Shown piece after piece: positions 39,452 to 49,925 of a DNA stretch of 64,000 nt; within the stretch, counting starts at the first letter, position 1, and the number at the start of each line of letters is the position of its first letter. Below the pieces are notes generated by a model. It was not told the origin of the DNA and ran no database searches. It saw only the letters and a program-made list of their open reading frames with translations. The DNA comes from Paramoeba atlantica. Its lineage: Eukaryota; Discosea. Position numbers and translations under genes: made by a program. The DNA lies in the NCBI GenBank assembly GCA_977017575.1, contig CDRNVI010000030.1, positions 1,155,808 to 1,219,807 on the forward strand. Direction: 5' to 3'.

Positions 39452-39545
39452 ATTGCGGTTGTTGTAAAACTACCGCTCTACCCTCGATTATTGAAAAAAA
39501 AGTGAACAAAAACAGTGAAAATATAAAGAGGAACACAGTAATATA
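39452..39545. repeat. Hairpin repeat family, copy 1
   Basis: GCGGTTGTTGTAAAACTACCGC forms a hairpin, followed by TCTACCCTCGATTATTGAAAA and AACAGTGAAAATATAAAGAGG. Copies occur at 42108-42220, 46427-46482 (inverted) and 56858-56970. Confidence 0.6.
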
Positions 39546-39548
39546 ATA

Positions 39549-39681
39549 GAGGGGCTGCGGGTCGCGGGTTCGGTGCGGGTTCGGTGCGGGTTCGGTGCGG
39601 GTTCGGCGCGGGTTCGGTGCGGGTTCGGTGCGGGTTCGGTGCGGGTTCGGTGCGGGTTCGGTGCGGGTTCGGCACGGGTTG
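39549..39681. repeat. 11-bp minisatellite GGTTCGGTGCG
   Basis: About eleven head-to-tail copies of GGTTCGGTGCG with few variants; a short version recurs at 42046-42072 beside another copy of the hairpin repeat. Confidence 0.85.
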
Positions 39682-39890
39682 AAAAAAATCCTCTGAAAGC
39701 ATGCGAAATTAGTCGGAGCTGCAGATATTGAAGGAGAAAAATAGTTAGATCGAAGGAGAAATCATAATGTGCGACATACATAGTGTACATAATATACGAT
39801 AATAACAAAAATTTATAAGCCATGTATACGATATGACTACGTAGTTTACATTTCGCAATTCATCGAAAACGACTAGATCCTTAATTTTAT

Positions 39891-41069
39891 TTAGTTTTTG
39901 ATCCATGCTGTGGTTTCATGTTGGGGAACATATCCCACATCGTATATGTGTTCTTTGAGCCAATCCCTCCGTTCATCAATCGGTTTGACTAAACCACACC
40001 CTTTGCTACACCAACAAAAAGATGAGTCATCGATATTTTGTAAGTGTACATTTATTTCACTATCAAAGTCGTATTGGGGTTCTGATGCAAGCAAACCATA
40101 CACTGCAACAGATACAATCTGAACGGCATCCTTTACCCACGTAATATCGTGGTCCGTTCCATGAAAAAAACGAAATTTATCGAAATGAGCGAAACAACGC
40201 TCGATTCTTGAACGAATCCAAGAATGCATGCGGTTGAACCGATTCTGGTGTTCATCAAGGCAACCTTTGCGTGGTGCCTTGAATGGAACAAAACAGTGGT
40301 TGCAACCCACGTATCCTAGATCCGCCAAATACATTTCATCTTCATGATGGTCAAAAAGAAATGTTCCGTGCGTGGTTCTTTCTTTATAAATTTTCGCATC
40401 ATGTACACTGCCCGGAACGGGTCCGCGAAAAAAAATAGGGACTCCGGCAAGCGTAAGCCAGAACTCCACTTTAAAACAGTGTTCCCTGTGCTTGCCGGAG
40501 TAGGTCGCATCTTTTTTTCTCATTTCCTGAGAGGCTTCGTCCCATACGTCCCGCGGTTTCCTTGCACGACATGGGATTGTCATGACGTCCATCATACATG
40601 TCACGTCAGACATCCAAGATACCCCATGCTTGAAACGAAGTTTCGGATTCATTAAAGCAGGAGAGCGGCAAAGATCAGCGATGCGGCTAAAGTCATCGCG
40701 GAGAGTCCTGATGGATAGAGGAGGAGTTTCGGGAGCAATCCACATGGGCTGTAAATCATACAGTTGCTCCCATGTGCAGTTCAAAGCGCACATAGCTAAG
40801 GAAGAGCTAAGGCGTCTGAGATCAGTGTCCGTGGCGACAAGAGGACTTGCTCTCTGTAGCTCAAGAAAAAAATCTGTGAGTTGCTCTCTGGTAATGCCGT
40901 ACATGATAGAATTGCAGGATAAAATAACGCCTAGAGAGAAAACAAAAAGTAAGATGACGTTCATGGGTAGGATACCTAACTTATTCATGATACAAGATGC
41001 ATGATATCTAAAAAAAGAATGATATATAAAGGTTAGCACTTCAAACTTCAAAAAAAACGAGCTTATCAC
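39891..41069 (-). CDS. PIF/Harbinger transposase (HARBI1-like)
   Basis: A 392-residue uninterrupted frame; ATGs at 40988 (MNKLGILPMN) and 40907 (MYGITREQL) are also possible starts, and the hydrophobic stretch between them suggests the shorter form is closer to the family. The DDE_4-type nuclease is complete: MMDVMTIPCRAR supplies the first aspartate, YSGKHREHCFKVEFWLTLAG and GPVPGSVHDAKIY follow, MYLADLGYVGCNHCFVPFK supplies the second, and NRMHSWIRSRIERCFAHFDKF the glutamate. These match Harbinger transposases in order and context. The companion gene at 41142-41807 lies just upstream on the same strand. Terminal repeats and the 3-bp TAA/TTA duplication were not found by eye, so element limits are unknown. 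Could be a recently active copy. Confidence 0.8.
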   Translation of the reverse strand: MISSFFLKFEVLTFIYHSFFRYHASCIMNKLGILPMNVILLFVFSLGVILSCNSIMYGITREQLTDFFLELQRASPLVATDTDLRRLSSSLAMCALNCTWEQLYDLQPMWIAPETPPLSIRTLRDDFSRIADLCRSPALMNPKLRFKHGVSWMSDVTCMMDVMTIPCRARKPRDVWDEASQEMRKKDATYSGKHREHCFKVEFWLTLAGVPIFFRGPVPGSVHDAKIYKERTTHGTFLFDHHEDEMYLADLGYVGCNHCFVPFKAPRKGCLDEHQNRFNRMHSWIRSRIERCFAHFDKFRFFHGTDHDITWVKDAVQIVSVAVYGLLASEPQYDFDSEINVHLQNIDDSSFCWCSKGCGLVKPIDERRDWLKEHIYDVGYVPQHETTAWIKN

Positions 41070-41141
41070 TTCTCTTGAATTACAGCTCTTTTTCTCTTAC
41101 GTACGATTTGTGCGGGAAACGTTCGCTTCTGCGAGGGAAAA

Positions 41142-41807
41142 CTAAAGGGAAGGAAAGCGCATCACGCGAGAGGAACGTGGCTTCAAAGAGGCTTCCCCAA
41201 GCGAAGGTTGAGGGAGCGAGGAAGGTTGAGTGCGCAAGTTGGGTGAAGAGATCACCGTAGAAGAAAGGGATTCCTCTGCTACGTTTTCTTTACCCTGGCC
41301 ACTCTTCCGTTTGCGCCACAGAGTGCATGATCTGGAACGCTTTCCTGAAACAGAACGCCACACGTTCTCCACGAACTCTCGCACAGCTCCTTCATGAGGA
41401 GGGGCGTAGAGAGGGTTCTGTTCCAAGAAAGCTTCCAGATCACGCGTCGCCTCTGCAAGGAAGTAGACCCCTCGTGGCAGACAATCCAAGAGAAGGTGTC
41501 CTCGGCGCTCCACAAGGTGGAAGATGACACGCTGCAGCACTTGGGAGCTAACCTCCACGCCACACACAGAGCGTGTGGCATGTAAGTAGCTGTCCATCGT
41601 GCGCGATACGCGCCTCATGCATTCTTCCACCTTGGCTCCCAACTCCTCCTCAGTGACAACGAGTGCTGGAGGGGCGAAAGGAGTTTTGCGCTTCGTGAAG
41701 GTGCGCATAAGCGATGCGACAATGACGTCGTATACGTCATCATCCCTCGCAGATGTTACCTTCATACGTGAAGTGAAATCTTCGTTGCTCTCAACAGGGC
41801 TCATCAT
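41142..41807 (-). CDS. Companion protein of the PIF/Harbinger element (probable)
   Basis: A 221-residue protein just upstream of and codirectional with the Harbinger transposase, separated by about 70 bases. Harbinger elements typically carry a second gene for a DNA-binding, Myb/SANT-like protein that helps the transposase enter the nucleus and bind DNA. Here residues 1-150 are helical (DVYDVIVASLMRTFTKRKTP, LGAKVEECMRRVSRTMDSYL, VLQRVIFHLVERRGHLLLDC), and the C-terminus is basic and S/P-rich (CTLWRKRKSGQGKENV, SLKPRSSRVMRFPSL). Myb tryptophans are not evident, so this may be a different type of accessory protein. Role is inferred from position. Confidence 0.5.
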   Translation of the reverse strand: MMSPVESNEDFTSRMKVTSARDDDVYDVIVASLMRTFTKRKTPFAPPALVVTEEELGAKVEECMRRVSRTMDSYLHATRSVCGVEVSSQVLQRVIFHLVERRGHLLLDCLPRGVYFLAEATRDLEAFLEQNPLYAPPHEGAVREFVENVWRSVSGKRSRSCTLWRKRKSGQGKENVAEESLSSTVISSPNLRTQPSSLPQPSLGEASLKPRSSRVMRFPSL

Positions 41808-42107
41808 ATAAAAAGGAGGTTAATGTAAAAGAATTATGCATCTATTGTGGAGGGTATATTAATTGTACATTTGATTTGTGTAATGCATACACCGTTCGTA
41901 TACAGCACCGTATACAGCGTACACCGTATTTTCACAGTAAGGCGGCTATGTACGGTAACAAACTAAAAAAACTACACTTTAAGCTACTTTGTTAGTGTAC
42001 AATCCATTTTTTGGGTCTAAAATAGACCTCGTTCGACCTCAAATGCAAAGCGCGGGTTCGGTGCGGGTTCGGTGATGCACACCCGCAGCCCCTCAATAGA
42101 AGAAAAA
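41808..42107. other. Flank of the Harbinger genes
   Basis: No gene. Repeats of CCGTATAC/ACACCGTAT near 41895-41935 and a short stretch of the GGTTCGGTGCG minisatellite near 42046-42072. Confidence 0.4.
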
Positions 42108-42220
42108 AATTGCGGTGGTTGTAAAACTACCGCTCTACCCTCGATTATTGAAAAAAAAGTGAGCAAAAACAGTGAAAATATAAAGAGGAACACAGTAATA
42201 TAATAGAAGAAAAAAATATA
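42108..42220. repeat. Hairpin repeat family, copy 2
   Basis: Near-identical to 39452-39545 over about 90 bases (GCGGTGGTTGTAAAACTACCGC hairpin and following tract). Confidence 0.6.
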
Positions 42221-42269
42221 AAAGGAGGCTCCGGTGGTCCAAAACTGAAAAAAAAAATAGAAAAAAATG

Positions 42270-42378
42270 GGGGGTCCAGGGGGGGGGTCCAGGGGGGGGT
42301 CCAGGGGGGGGTCCAGGGGGGGTCCAGGGGGGGGTCCAGGGGGGTCCAGGGGGGGGGGGGTCCAGGGGAGGGGGTCAT
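42270..42378. repeat. G-run minisatellite (GGGGGGTCCA)n
   Basis: About ten copies of a G-run of 5-11 bases followed by TCCA. It could form G-quadruplexes on the plus strand. Not a known telomere repeat. Confidence 0.85.
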
Positions 42379-42957
42379 GGTTGAGCAATTTTTTTCGAAA
42401 AAATTAGTTTTCGAAAAAAAACGCAGAAAGGGTAGCCGGGGTCTTGGCGCGCATTTTCCACCCCCCTACCCGGGGGTGACCCCCCCGCGTATCCGCAGGA
42501 CGGGTCGGCCGAGTTCGGATTCTTTCGGAAAAAAAAATTTGAAAAAAATTTCAACTTGGCGAAAAAAATGGCAAAAAAAATATTTTTCCAAAATCGTTTC
42601 CCCTATTGTATTTTGATAGTTTGGGACCTACACTAGCTTTCTCTGCAGTTGCTTTCGCAAGGTATCCCTTCTTCGAACCGTGGTCCGCCCCTCAAAATGA
42701 CCCATTTTTGACTAAAAAAGGTGAAAAAGTATTTTTCGGACCTAAAGGGGCATTTTTGTGTCGAAAGAATGGTATGGTTGGAGTCGCATTCTCTACCCAA
42801 TACGTTCAGTAGGCTTCCATTCATGCCTACTAGTGATTTCCCACGCGCAAATGTCGGATTTAGTGCTCTGACAGCAAAAATACGCGAAAATCACCCCATT
42901 TTTACCCGAAATTCGGCTATTTTTGGCTATAATCTTTCCGTTTTCCAGGCTAAATTT
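42379..42957. other. Low-complexity region
   Basis: AT-rich with poly-A runs near 42390-42590. Nothing codes convincingly. Confidence 0.4.
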
Positions 42958-42959
42958 TC

Positions 42960-43068
42960 TTTTTTAGGCTCTTCGTTAAACGCGGCGGTAGTTTTCAACG
43001 CGAAGCGCGCAGCATGAGTGACTTCTAAGTTGAGAACAACCACCGCGTTTAACGAAGAGCCTAAAAAA
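42960..43068. repeat. Palindromic MITE-like repeat
   Basis: Two 39-base arms (42960-42998 and 43030-43068) are near-perfect inverted copies with CTTCGTTAAACGCGG in the left arm. One arm recurs at 7027-7077 beside the IS30-like insertion. Confidence 0.6.
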
Positions 43069-44412
43069 GTTATTAAAGAAAAGAATTATTAAGAATTTTG
43101 CTACTATGGCAATAGTCCTTTACTTATGCAATAGTCCTTTGCTTATGCAAAAGTCCTTGACTTCCACCCCTGGCACCCAGGGCTTGGTCCCGGTAACATG
43201 GTGCTTACGAAGGAGTGATAATGAGGGAGTTGCTATGCCTTGTCCATGGCATCATGTTCAGGGGAACAGCAGCTCCACATGACTATGAAAATTTGGATGG
43301 CACTGGATGGCAGCGGATGGCACTGGATGACTAATTTTTATGTACTTGTGTACTACAAGTACCCAAAACTAAAATTTGTGGGACGGTTTGCGCACATCTG
43401 AATAAAAGTAAGGAAGTAATCGAGGCAATCTTTTTCTGAAACTTACGTGCTTACATCGCCTCCAACAAATACTGGAAACAGAGTGACGAACTTTCCAACC
43501 CTCGTGATCGTGTGGACATTTCTCTTCGGTCCGAACGCAAAAAATCTTCAAAAGTTTTTGGTGTGTCCCTATCATGCTTTCACTTTAAAATTCAACTCAG
43601 AGCACGCAGAAGAAGAGACCGAGAAAATATCTTATTTTGCAAAAGGAAAAGAAAAGACGTGTTTTTGAAAAATCAGTACAATTGAATCCGACATTAGCCG
43701 CTTTTTCATATCATGGCCATCACTTGTCCTACAACATCCGGCGGAAATGGAAAGTTCTTCGGTCCTCCAAATCAAAAAAAAGGTCTTCGGTCCTCGCTCA
43801 TATCTCTGTTTTGGATGGCACTGGATGGCACTGGATGGCAGCGCATGGCACTGGATCGCAGTGGACAACTGCATAGTGTCCATTATCTCGGCGTAGTAAA
43901 CACGCCTTGGCTTGCCTGGTACTACGATTGCCGAAAAAAAAATACTTAGTTCCTTAATCCTCACTTGAGGCATGGTAGCGGGAGTCCACCCCTAAGAAGA
44001 AGTTGAAAAATATGGAGTGTTCGGGGGAGAAAAAAAGGAGGGGGAGTATTGTTCGGTACGTTATAGATCCTCCCATACGGATATATCGAGGCAACACCCC
44101 GGACGTCTCGGGTTGACGCTGGAAATAGGCTTTTCAGGATATCTCGCCTAGTGAGAATATTGATTCGGAAATTCAGACCGACGATAGTGAACGCGCTGGT
44201 GCTTATTCGGCGGAGAGAGAAAAAGAAAACTAGAAAAAAAAGCAAACGGTTGCTTTGCTTGATGTGTTTATACCCGAATTCTTTGTTTGCGAAGATTCAT
44301 CATAAATACTGAAGGAACAACTTGGTTTCTTTACATCAACACACCTAAAACATGGTTTACCATGGGGTATCAAAAGTTGCACGGCATGGAAAAGTACCCA
44401 AAATTTTATTGA
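43069..44412. other. Repeat-rich region
   Basis: Contains AAAAGTCCTTGACTTATGC-type repeats (43105-43165), TGGATGGCAC minisatellites (43296-43331 and 43811-43862) and the two halves of a repeat whose other copy is at 45340-45455 (43200-43290 and 43865-43945). No gene. Confidence 0.45.
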
Positions 44413-45000
44413 ATGGATAAATTGTCCCCCTTTTCACGGGAAAATAGGAAAACTATCCTCCGGGGTTTGGTTACAACATTTATTAGGACTCGTGGAATGC
44501 GGGGTGCTACGTGTGGCACACGACTCTCGATCATCATCACGTATACTTACGTATATTTACGTTACTTTGAGGAACCAAAAGGGGAGGAATTGTCAAGAAG
44601 TATTGCGGATGGAACACCACTAAATGAGATGTGCAATCGCCCTCCTTGCTTGAATTTTCCAGCTATCGCTGAAATTATCCATGTAATAGCGAATTTCCCC
44701 AACGTAAACTTTTTATCCGCTGATATGCGACACTGGTTTCACCAGATTGAAATACCATCAGAATCGGGGCGTACATCAGTTAGGAGATCGATATGTAATG
44801 AGATCACGGAAAATGTATGAACAGATAGGAAAACATGGACATTCTTTTCAAAGCTTCTATATTAAATCTAAAGAAAACCCAGCGGACGGGTTGACTTGAG
44901 AAGAGCATAATTATGACATAAAAGAAGGACTCCTGAGCTCAGCTCCAAGAGCTGGCCATGTACATGTAGACCCTATGTAAGAATTATAGAAAGCGTAACT
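44413..45000 (+). mobile_element. Retroelement fossil (reverse transcriptase and RNase H pieces)
   Basis: The translated plus strand contains DGTPLNEMCNRPPCLNFPAI and LSADMRHWFHQIEIP, the fingers-to-palm start of a retroelement reverse transcriptase, and further on SKENPADGLTREE, the phrase that follows an RNase H domain in LTR- and DIRS-type elements. The element is incomplete and broken at several points; terminal repeats are not recognised. Divergence between segments suggests an old insertion. Confidence 0.45.
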
Positions 45001-45733
45001 GGAGGAAACAAATACACGAATCTAGAGTAATTAGTAAAATTTATGAGTGGAGAGCATGAGGAATGGCAAAGAAAGTAAATCCCCCCCAAAAAAAACGTTA
45101 ACCAAAAGTTTACGCCAACCCTTTGTTCTATTGCACTCAAAGTTTTCTACTCCATTATACAGTAAAATCTCCTTCGTATTTCTTCTTCCGAAAATTTTCT
45201 ACAAATGCGCCCTGGTCTCACACCCCAGCCTTCTCGACGCATGAGTAAAACCGTGCTGCCGGGAAGATCACTCGGTTGTGGGAGCGGGCCCCTTAAGTGG
45301 GAAGCGACTGGGCTGCGAAATGAACCGAAAATATATTTTTTTCGGCAATCGTAGTGCCAGGCAAGCCAAGGCGTGTTTACTACGCCGAGACAATGGGGAG
45401 CTGCTGTTCCCCTGAACATGATGCCATGGACAGGGCATAGCAACTCCCTCATTTTCGTGTAGAATTTCTCGTTCTGCACTTTCCGCTATTATTTTCTGTC
45501 TTAGAGAAACTAGATTTTTCAAAAAATTAAAAATAACGATTTTTTGAAAAACGCTTTTTTATGAGGATAAAACTCTCCCTACCTAAAGGGGGTTTGACGC
45601 AAGCAGGGAAGCTTATAGTCCCCCTCTCATTAATCATTACAAACCTGCAAAAATCGTTAAAGGGATTGTTTATAGAAATTTAATGAGATTATAATTCTGA
45701 GTCTCACTTTTATAATTATAAACCTCAAGTTCT
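45001..45733. other. Repeat copy and gene-free DNA
   Basis: 45340-45455 is an uninterrupted copy, in opposite orientation, of the sequence split at 43200-43290 / 43865-43945. No gene. Confidence 0.45.
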
Positions 45734-46117
45734 TCATTTTTTATCTAGAAAGACACCTGTACCACATACAGTGCACGAAAACAAAGGGCAACGTAGGGGA
45801 AGTGTTGCGTTTAGGTGATCCATTACGGCGATACTGTCCATCGTAAAGGCAGGGGTGATCACAGGGTTGGAGCGACTAGTTGGGGTCCTTGAAACATCAC
45901 CCGTTTCCTCGTGACGTTGAATCCAACGACAAACTGTACAGCTAGTCACATTGCAGTGGCGTGCAGTGGCTCGGATCGATCCCACGCGATAATAGTGTTC
46001 AACGAGGAGCATACGATGGGTTAACTTGACCTGTCCAGCTCTGTAAGAGAGGGGGGGCACGCGGCTACAACGGGGGCACGTGTTAATCCCAGAAATTAAC
46101 ACGACTTTTGTTGACAT
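45734..46117 (-). pseudogene. Tc1-like or related transposase N-terminal remnant
   Basis: A 127-residue frame whose middle, YRVGSIRATARHCNVTSC followed by TVCRWIQRHEETGDV, is a paired-like helix-turn-helix, as found at the N-terminus of Tc1/mariner and related transposases. No catalytic domain follows, so it is a truncated copy or a domesticated DNA-binding fragment. Confidence 0.45.
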
Positions 46118-46139
46118 AACTTAATTTCCCCCCTGTATC

Positions 46140-46262
46140 CATTGCGTAAAGAATGCATGGAGCAAGATTCCCACTGGGGTTATGGATCATAGTATGGTTC
46201 TTAGCTTCAATAAGCGGCTGAAAGCTTCTATTGAGAAAAATGGCGAAAAGGCGAAAAAATGG
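46140..46262 (+). pseudogene. Tc1/mariner transposase C-terminal scrap
   Basis: The plus strand encodes CVKNAWSKIPTGVMDHSMVL and LSFNKRLKASIEKNGEKAKK, which align with the C-terminus of the copy at 46757-47233 (CIRKAWSRLPKKVIDKTVLS). Only the end of the gene is present. Confidence 0.55.
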
Positions 46263-46473
46263 TAGGCGACCCCCCCTAGGTGTAGGTGTTCAGAATTTGT
46301 ACCAAGTGTGTGACCCCAAGATATTAGGGCCTGAGACCTGCAAATTGCAACAAGAATTAGCTAAAACGGCTTTATATACCATAAGTTAGCCTATGGTCAC
46401 TTATCGTGACGGGGGGTTTATTACTGTGTTCCTCATTGTTCACTTTTTTCAATAATCGAGGGTAGAGCGGTAG

Positions 46474-47394
46474 TTATAAACCCCGCCCAACGAATAAGTC
46501 ATCCCCCACTTTTTTTACACGTGAGGGCCTATGGGGGCTCATGCACCACTTTATCGTTCAGAATTTCGAGATCTGCACGTTCCCACTATTTCTAGCTCAT
46601 TTCAAAATGTAAAAAATTAATTAAAAAATGTAATTGTTTTTTTTTTCGAAAAAATGCCTAAATCCGCATACCGACTGCCAAAAGGGGGGCTTACGAATAG
46701 CGGGAAGGTTCTTTTGACGATGAGAAACGGGCAGGGAGTCTCAAAAAAGCATAAATATGTGGGTAGCACCCGGTCAAACAGCGGCCCCACGTCAAAAAGT
46801 ACGATGGGCGCCGAAATGTCAAGTTTGGGGGGCTATAGGTGTAGGTTGGAGACACCTAGTTGTTCTCGATAAGGACTCGTCCATCACGAGCATATCTTAT
46901 GTAAAGACGTTGAAGAAAGTACAATTTCCACAGAATTGTACCTTTCAACAAGATGAGGCTACAGCCTCTATGGAGTACATTACGGGTAGAATGAGTGATG
47001 TACTTAAAAATTGGCCCCCCAATTCACCTGACCTTTCCCCCATGGAAAACGTTTGGTCGATGGTCCAGGATACGGTGGACGAAAAGACTCCATCGGATAA
47101 ACCTTCACTTATCCGATGTATACGCAAAGCGTGGTCTCGTTTGCCAAAAAAGGTGATCGATAAAACTGTTTTGAGTTTTGATGCTCGCCTTAAGAAGTGT
47201 ATAGAACTCAAAGGCGAAAAAGTGACAAAATGATAATTGTAATCTAGAAACGCTAGTTGTTCTTTGTTTCAGCCCACTCTTAGGTGCGCAAAGTTCCTAT
47301 GGTGAGATCTGCAAAATGCAACAAAAATGAGCTCAAACGGCCACTCGGCCGAAAAAAAAGTAGGGGGTGACTTTTCGTTGGGCGGGGTTTATAA
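46474..47394 (+). mobile_element. Tc1/mariner-like transposon, 0.9 kb, decayed
   Basis: Ends are TTATAAACCCCGCCCAACGA and its reverse complement, each followed inward by AAGTCA and a C-run. A TA dinucleotide flanks each end. The left end has inserted into a copy of the GCGGTAGTT hairpin repeat (46427-46482). Confidence 0.7.
46654..47233 (+). pseudogene. Tc1/mariner-superfamily transposase remnant
   Basis: Two overlapping frames. Residues from 46757 on carry KVRWAPKCQVWGAIGVGWR, QQDEATASMEYITGRMSDV and NWPPNSPDLSPMENVWSMVQ, then CIRKAWSRLPKKVIDKTVLS. These are the second acid and the glutamate of the DDE motif plus the C-terminal helix. Between the second D and E I count 30 residues, where Tc1 has 34. 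The N-terminal half, including the first D, is missing or frameshifted at about 46760. Confidence 0.65.
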
Positions 47395-48016
47395 CCATTA
47401 GTATAAAGAAACATGCTTCGTTGTATAATTTATGAAAACATTTTCAAATTTGCATACCTTTTTTCATCAAAGTGGTCGAAAGCGGCATTCCGAAAGTATT
47501 GAGAATGCTGATGGTTTCACCATCGTTGGGAAATGTAGGGGATTGTGGTGACGTCAACCGGTACCTCCGCAAATAATTTGTATACCGTTACCCCCCCTAG
47601 ATATCCCGCATTCCGTCTCCGAAATGGACGGTTTGAGGATAAGTAACGTACTAGGATAAGTAGCATACTAGGATAAGTAGCGTACTAGAAGAAGTTCGAG
47701 TGACCTTTGTGCCAAAAGTTGTTTTTAGCATGATACAACCGCGTCGAAAGTATTCGCCGATGTGTTCTTTTCGTTGGAGTTGCACGCTGTCCAAGTGAGG
47801 CATCAAAATCAAAGTTAAAAATTATGTGATGGCTGTGATAAAGGAGATATGCTATGTAAATAATGTGTTGTATACGAAAAAAGATACGTAAGCATTTTGC
47901 TTTCAAACATACACTGTGCCACTTGAAGGAAGAAGCGCGCGGAAATTGGAATACCTATAGAAGATTTACAAGACACTAAGCAAAACCACAGAAAAACTTA
48001 GATATGACTAGTAAAA
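47395..48016. other. Gene-free spacer
   Basis: Includes three repeats of TACTAGGATAAGTAGC near 47645-47690. No gene. Confidence 0.4.
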
Positions 48017-48948
48017 ATAAACCCCCACAGCGAAAAGTCACCCCCCTCTAACTTTTCAGCCAAGTGTCCGTTTGAGCTCATTTTTGTTGCATTTTGCTTT
48101 TCCCAACATAAAGAATTTGCGCGTTACAGCATGGAACCAAAACTCTCAAATGCGTGCATCCGATAGATGGATTATCACTTTCTTCACATTTTTCAAGAGA
48201 CCAATTTCTCACACTTTAACAAATTAAATCTTCTCCTCCCATGAGAAATTCAATTATTTTTGTCCGTTTTTGCTGATTTTTGTTGCAAACGAGAGATCTC
48301 GTTCTCCTAGCAAAGATCTTTGCCGTTATTTTTTAATATTGGCCCACTTGTGCCCCCTGGCCGCGGAATGTTTGTTTGCTCAAATTAGTGTGGTATGACA
48401 ATGCAAAAAAAATAAAACCTAAAAACAATTTTCTTTTTCGGTTTCTAAAATGATCTAAAAATGGTGGGAACGTGTAGATCTCAGAATTTTGTACGAGAAA
48501 ATGATATCTTAACCCCCTTAGGACCCTTCAAGCAAAAAGTAAAGGGGACAGCTTAAAAAAGTTGATTTATCACCGTTTCAAGAAAGCACCAACCAAAGAC
48601 AAATATTCCACCACGTGACAAATTGAATGTTTGTTATCTGTTTTTGATCATTTTTGTCGCAATTGAGAGATCTCGTTCCCCTAGCGAAGATCTGTGGCAC
48701 TATTTTCATGTTGACCCCCTCCTCCCCCTCCTGCTCGAGGAGCATGAGATTTTTCAGGTAATATTGGCATGATTATGTAAAAACGTCATTAAAAAAATTA
48801 GTTTAAATTTGTTATCTGTGAAGAGGTCTAAAAACAGCGGGAACGTGCAGATCTCGAAATTTTGAACGAAAAAGTGGTGCCGCAACCCCCCTAAGCCTCG
48901 TTGTACAAAAAAAAGAGGGGGGTGACTTATTCGTTGTGGGGGGTTTAT
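48017..48948. mobile_element. Nonautonomous Tc1/mariner-like element
   Basis: Inverted ends ATAAACCCCCACAGCGAAAA and its counterpart ending GGGGGGTTTAT, with AGTCAC and C-runs inside, relate it to 46474-47394. Internally about 75 bases around GAGAGATCTCGTT (48288 and 48661) are repeated, marking a tandem duplication with a period near 373 bases. No coding capacity. Confidence 0.6.
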
Positions 48949-49123
48949 GAAGTGTGGAAGGCGGGGAGCGCTAAACCCCAACATTGGGTTAAAGACTAGT
49001 TATATTGTAGTCAAAAAAACCAATTTTCCACATTTTGCATATCAATTGTGTTTGATGTATTCTACCGTTACGCGGGCTTATTTGTACCACTTTAGAATAC
49101 TAAGCGCTGCTTTACTTACATAA

Positions 49124-49744
49124 ATGTCAAATTGTTCATGCTGCGACCTCAGTTGCGTCCTCACATGGCGCAACGACAGCCACATTCCTAAGGATTTCGC
49201 CACTTTCTTGAGGACCCACGGAATCGTGAAAGACGAAGTACGCCCTCTACACGAAAAGACCGGTACACCTCACAAGACAAATTCTCTTCTAAGCGTATGC
49301 TGGAGTCGAGTGGGAAAGGGAAGTTGCCGAAAGAGGCTTTCAAAATTATGGCCGTATTTTTCAGTAAAACAAAAGAACGCATCCTCTAAGTTCCTCTTTC
49401 TAATAAAATTTTGCCAGCGAATCGAAAACCAGGTCATTGCCTCCCAATGCAGTATCAACAAAAACACAGTGGTCAAGTGGAAAAAGGAGATTTTGCAGGT
49501 GGTGGCTAACTACATATGTATGTATGTAAAGGATCGAAACGAAAAAACTACTTTTCTGAAGTGTGCTGTTGATGAAACGTACATTTTCACACGAAAATAT
49601 AATTATGGAAGAAGGAGGCGACAAAAGCCTTTCTGGATGGCAACAGTGACAGGAATCAGCAGAGATGGAAGCACTCCTGATGATGGATCAAGCACTCCTG
49701 ATAGCCCTGAAGGAAGCGAAAGATTTGGATTTGACAGAAGTTGA
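49124..49744 (+). pseudogene. Merlin/IS1595-like transposase, N-terminal part
   Basis: A 206-residue frame. VCWSRVGKGSCRKRLSKLWP and LIKFCQRIENQVIASQCSIN precede KNTVVKWKKEILQVVANY, a helix-turn-helix-like segment, and KCAVDETYIFTRKYNYGRRR with FWMATVTGISRD. The DET-x6-KYNYGRRR context matches the first aspartate region of Merlin-type transposases (V-E-I-D-E-S/T-x-F-x-x-RKYN-x-GR). The frame ends in SPEGSERFGFDRS, and the remaining two-thirds of the catalytic domain are absent, with a stop-containing acidic tail to 49890. A relative lies at 16570-17158. Confidence 0.55.
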
Positions 49745-49925
49745 AATGTCAAGCGATGAAGAACCAGATTCTGAGCTTATTGTTGGGCAACGCAGCGCCC
49801 ACAGCATGGAGGTTGACGACAATGAATTCTCAAGCGGGTAAGAAAGTGAAATGATTACTCTAATTGAACGTTTGTTAGACACTTCTCTTTAAAAGTTTGT
49901 GATAGATAGGAAGGATGAAGGCATA

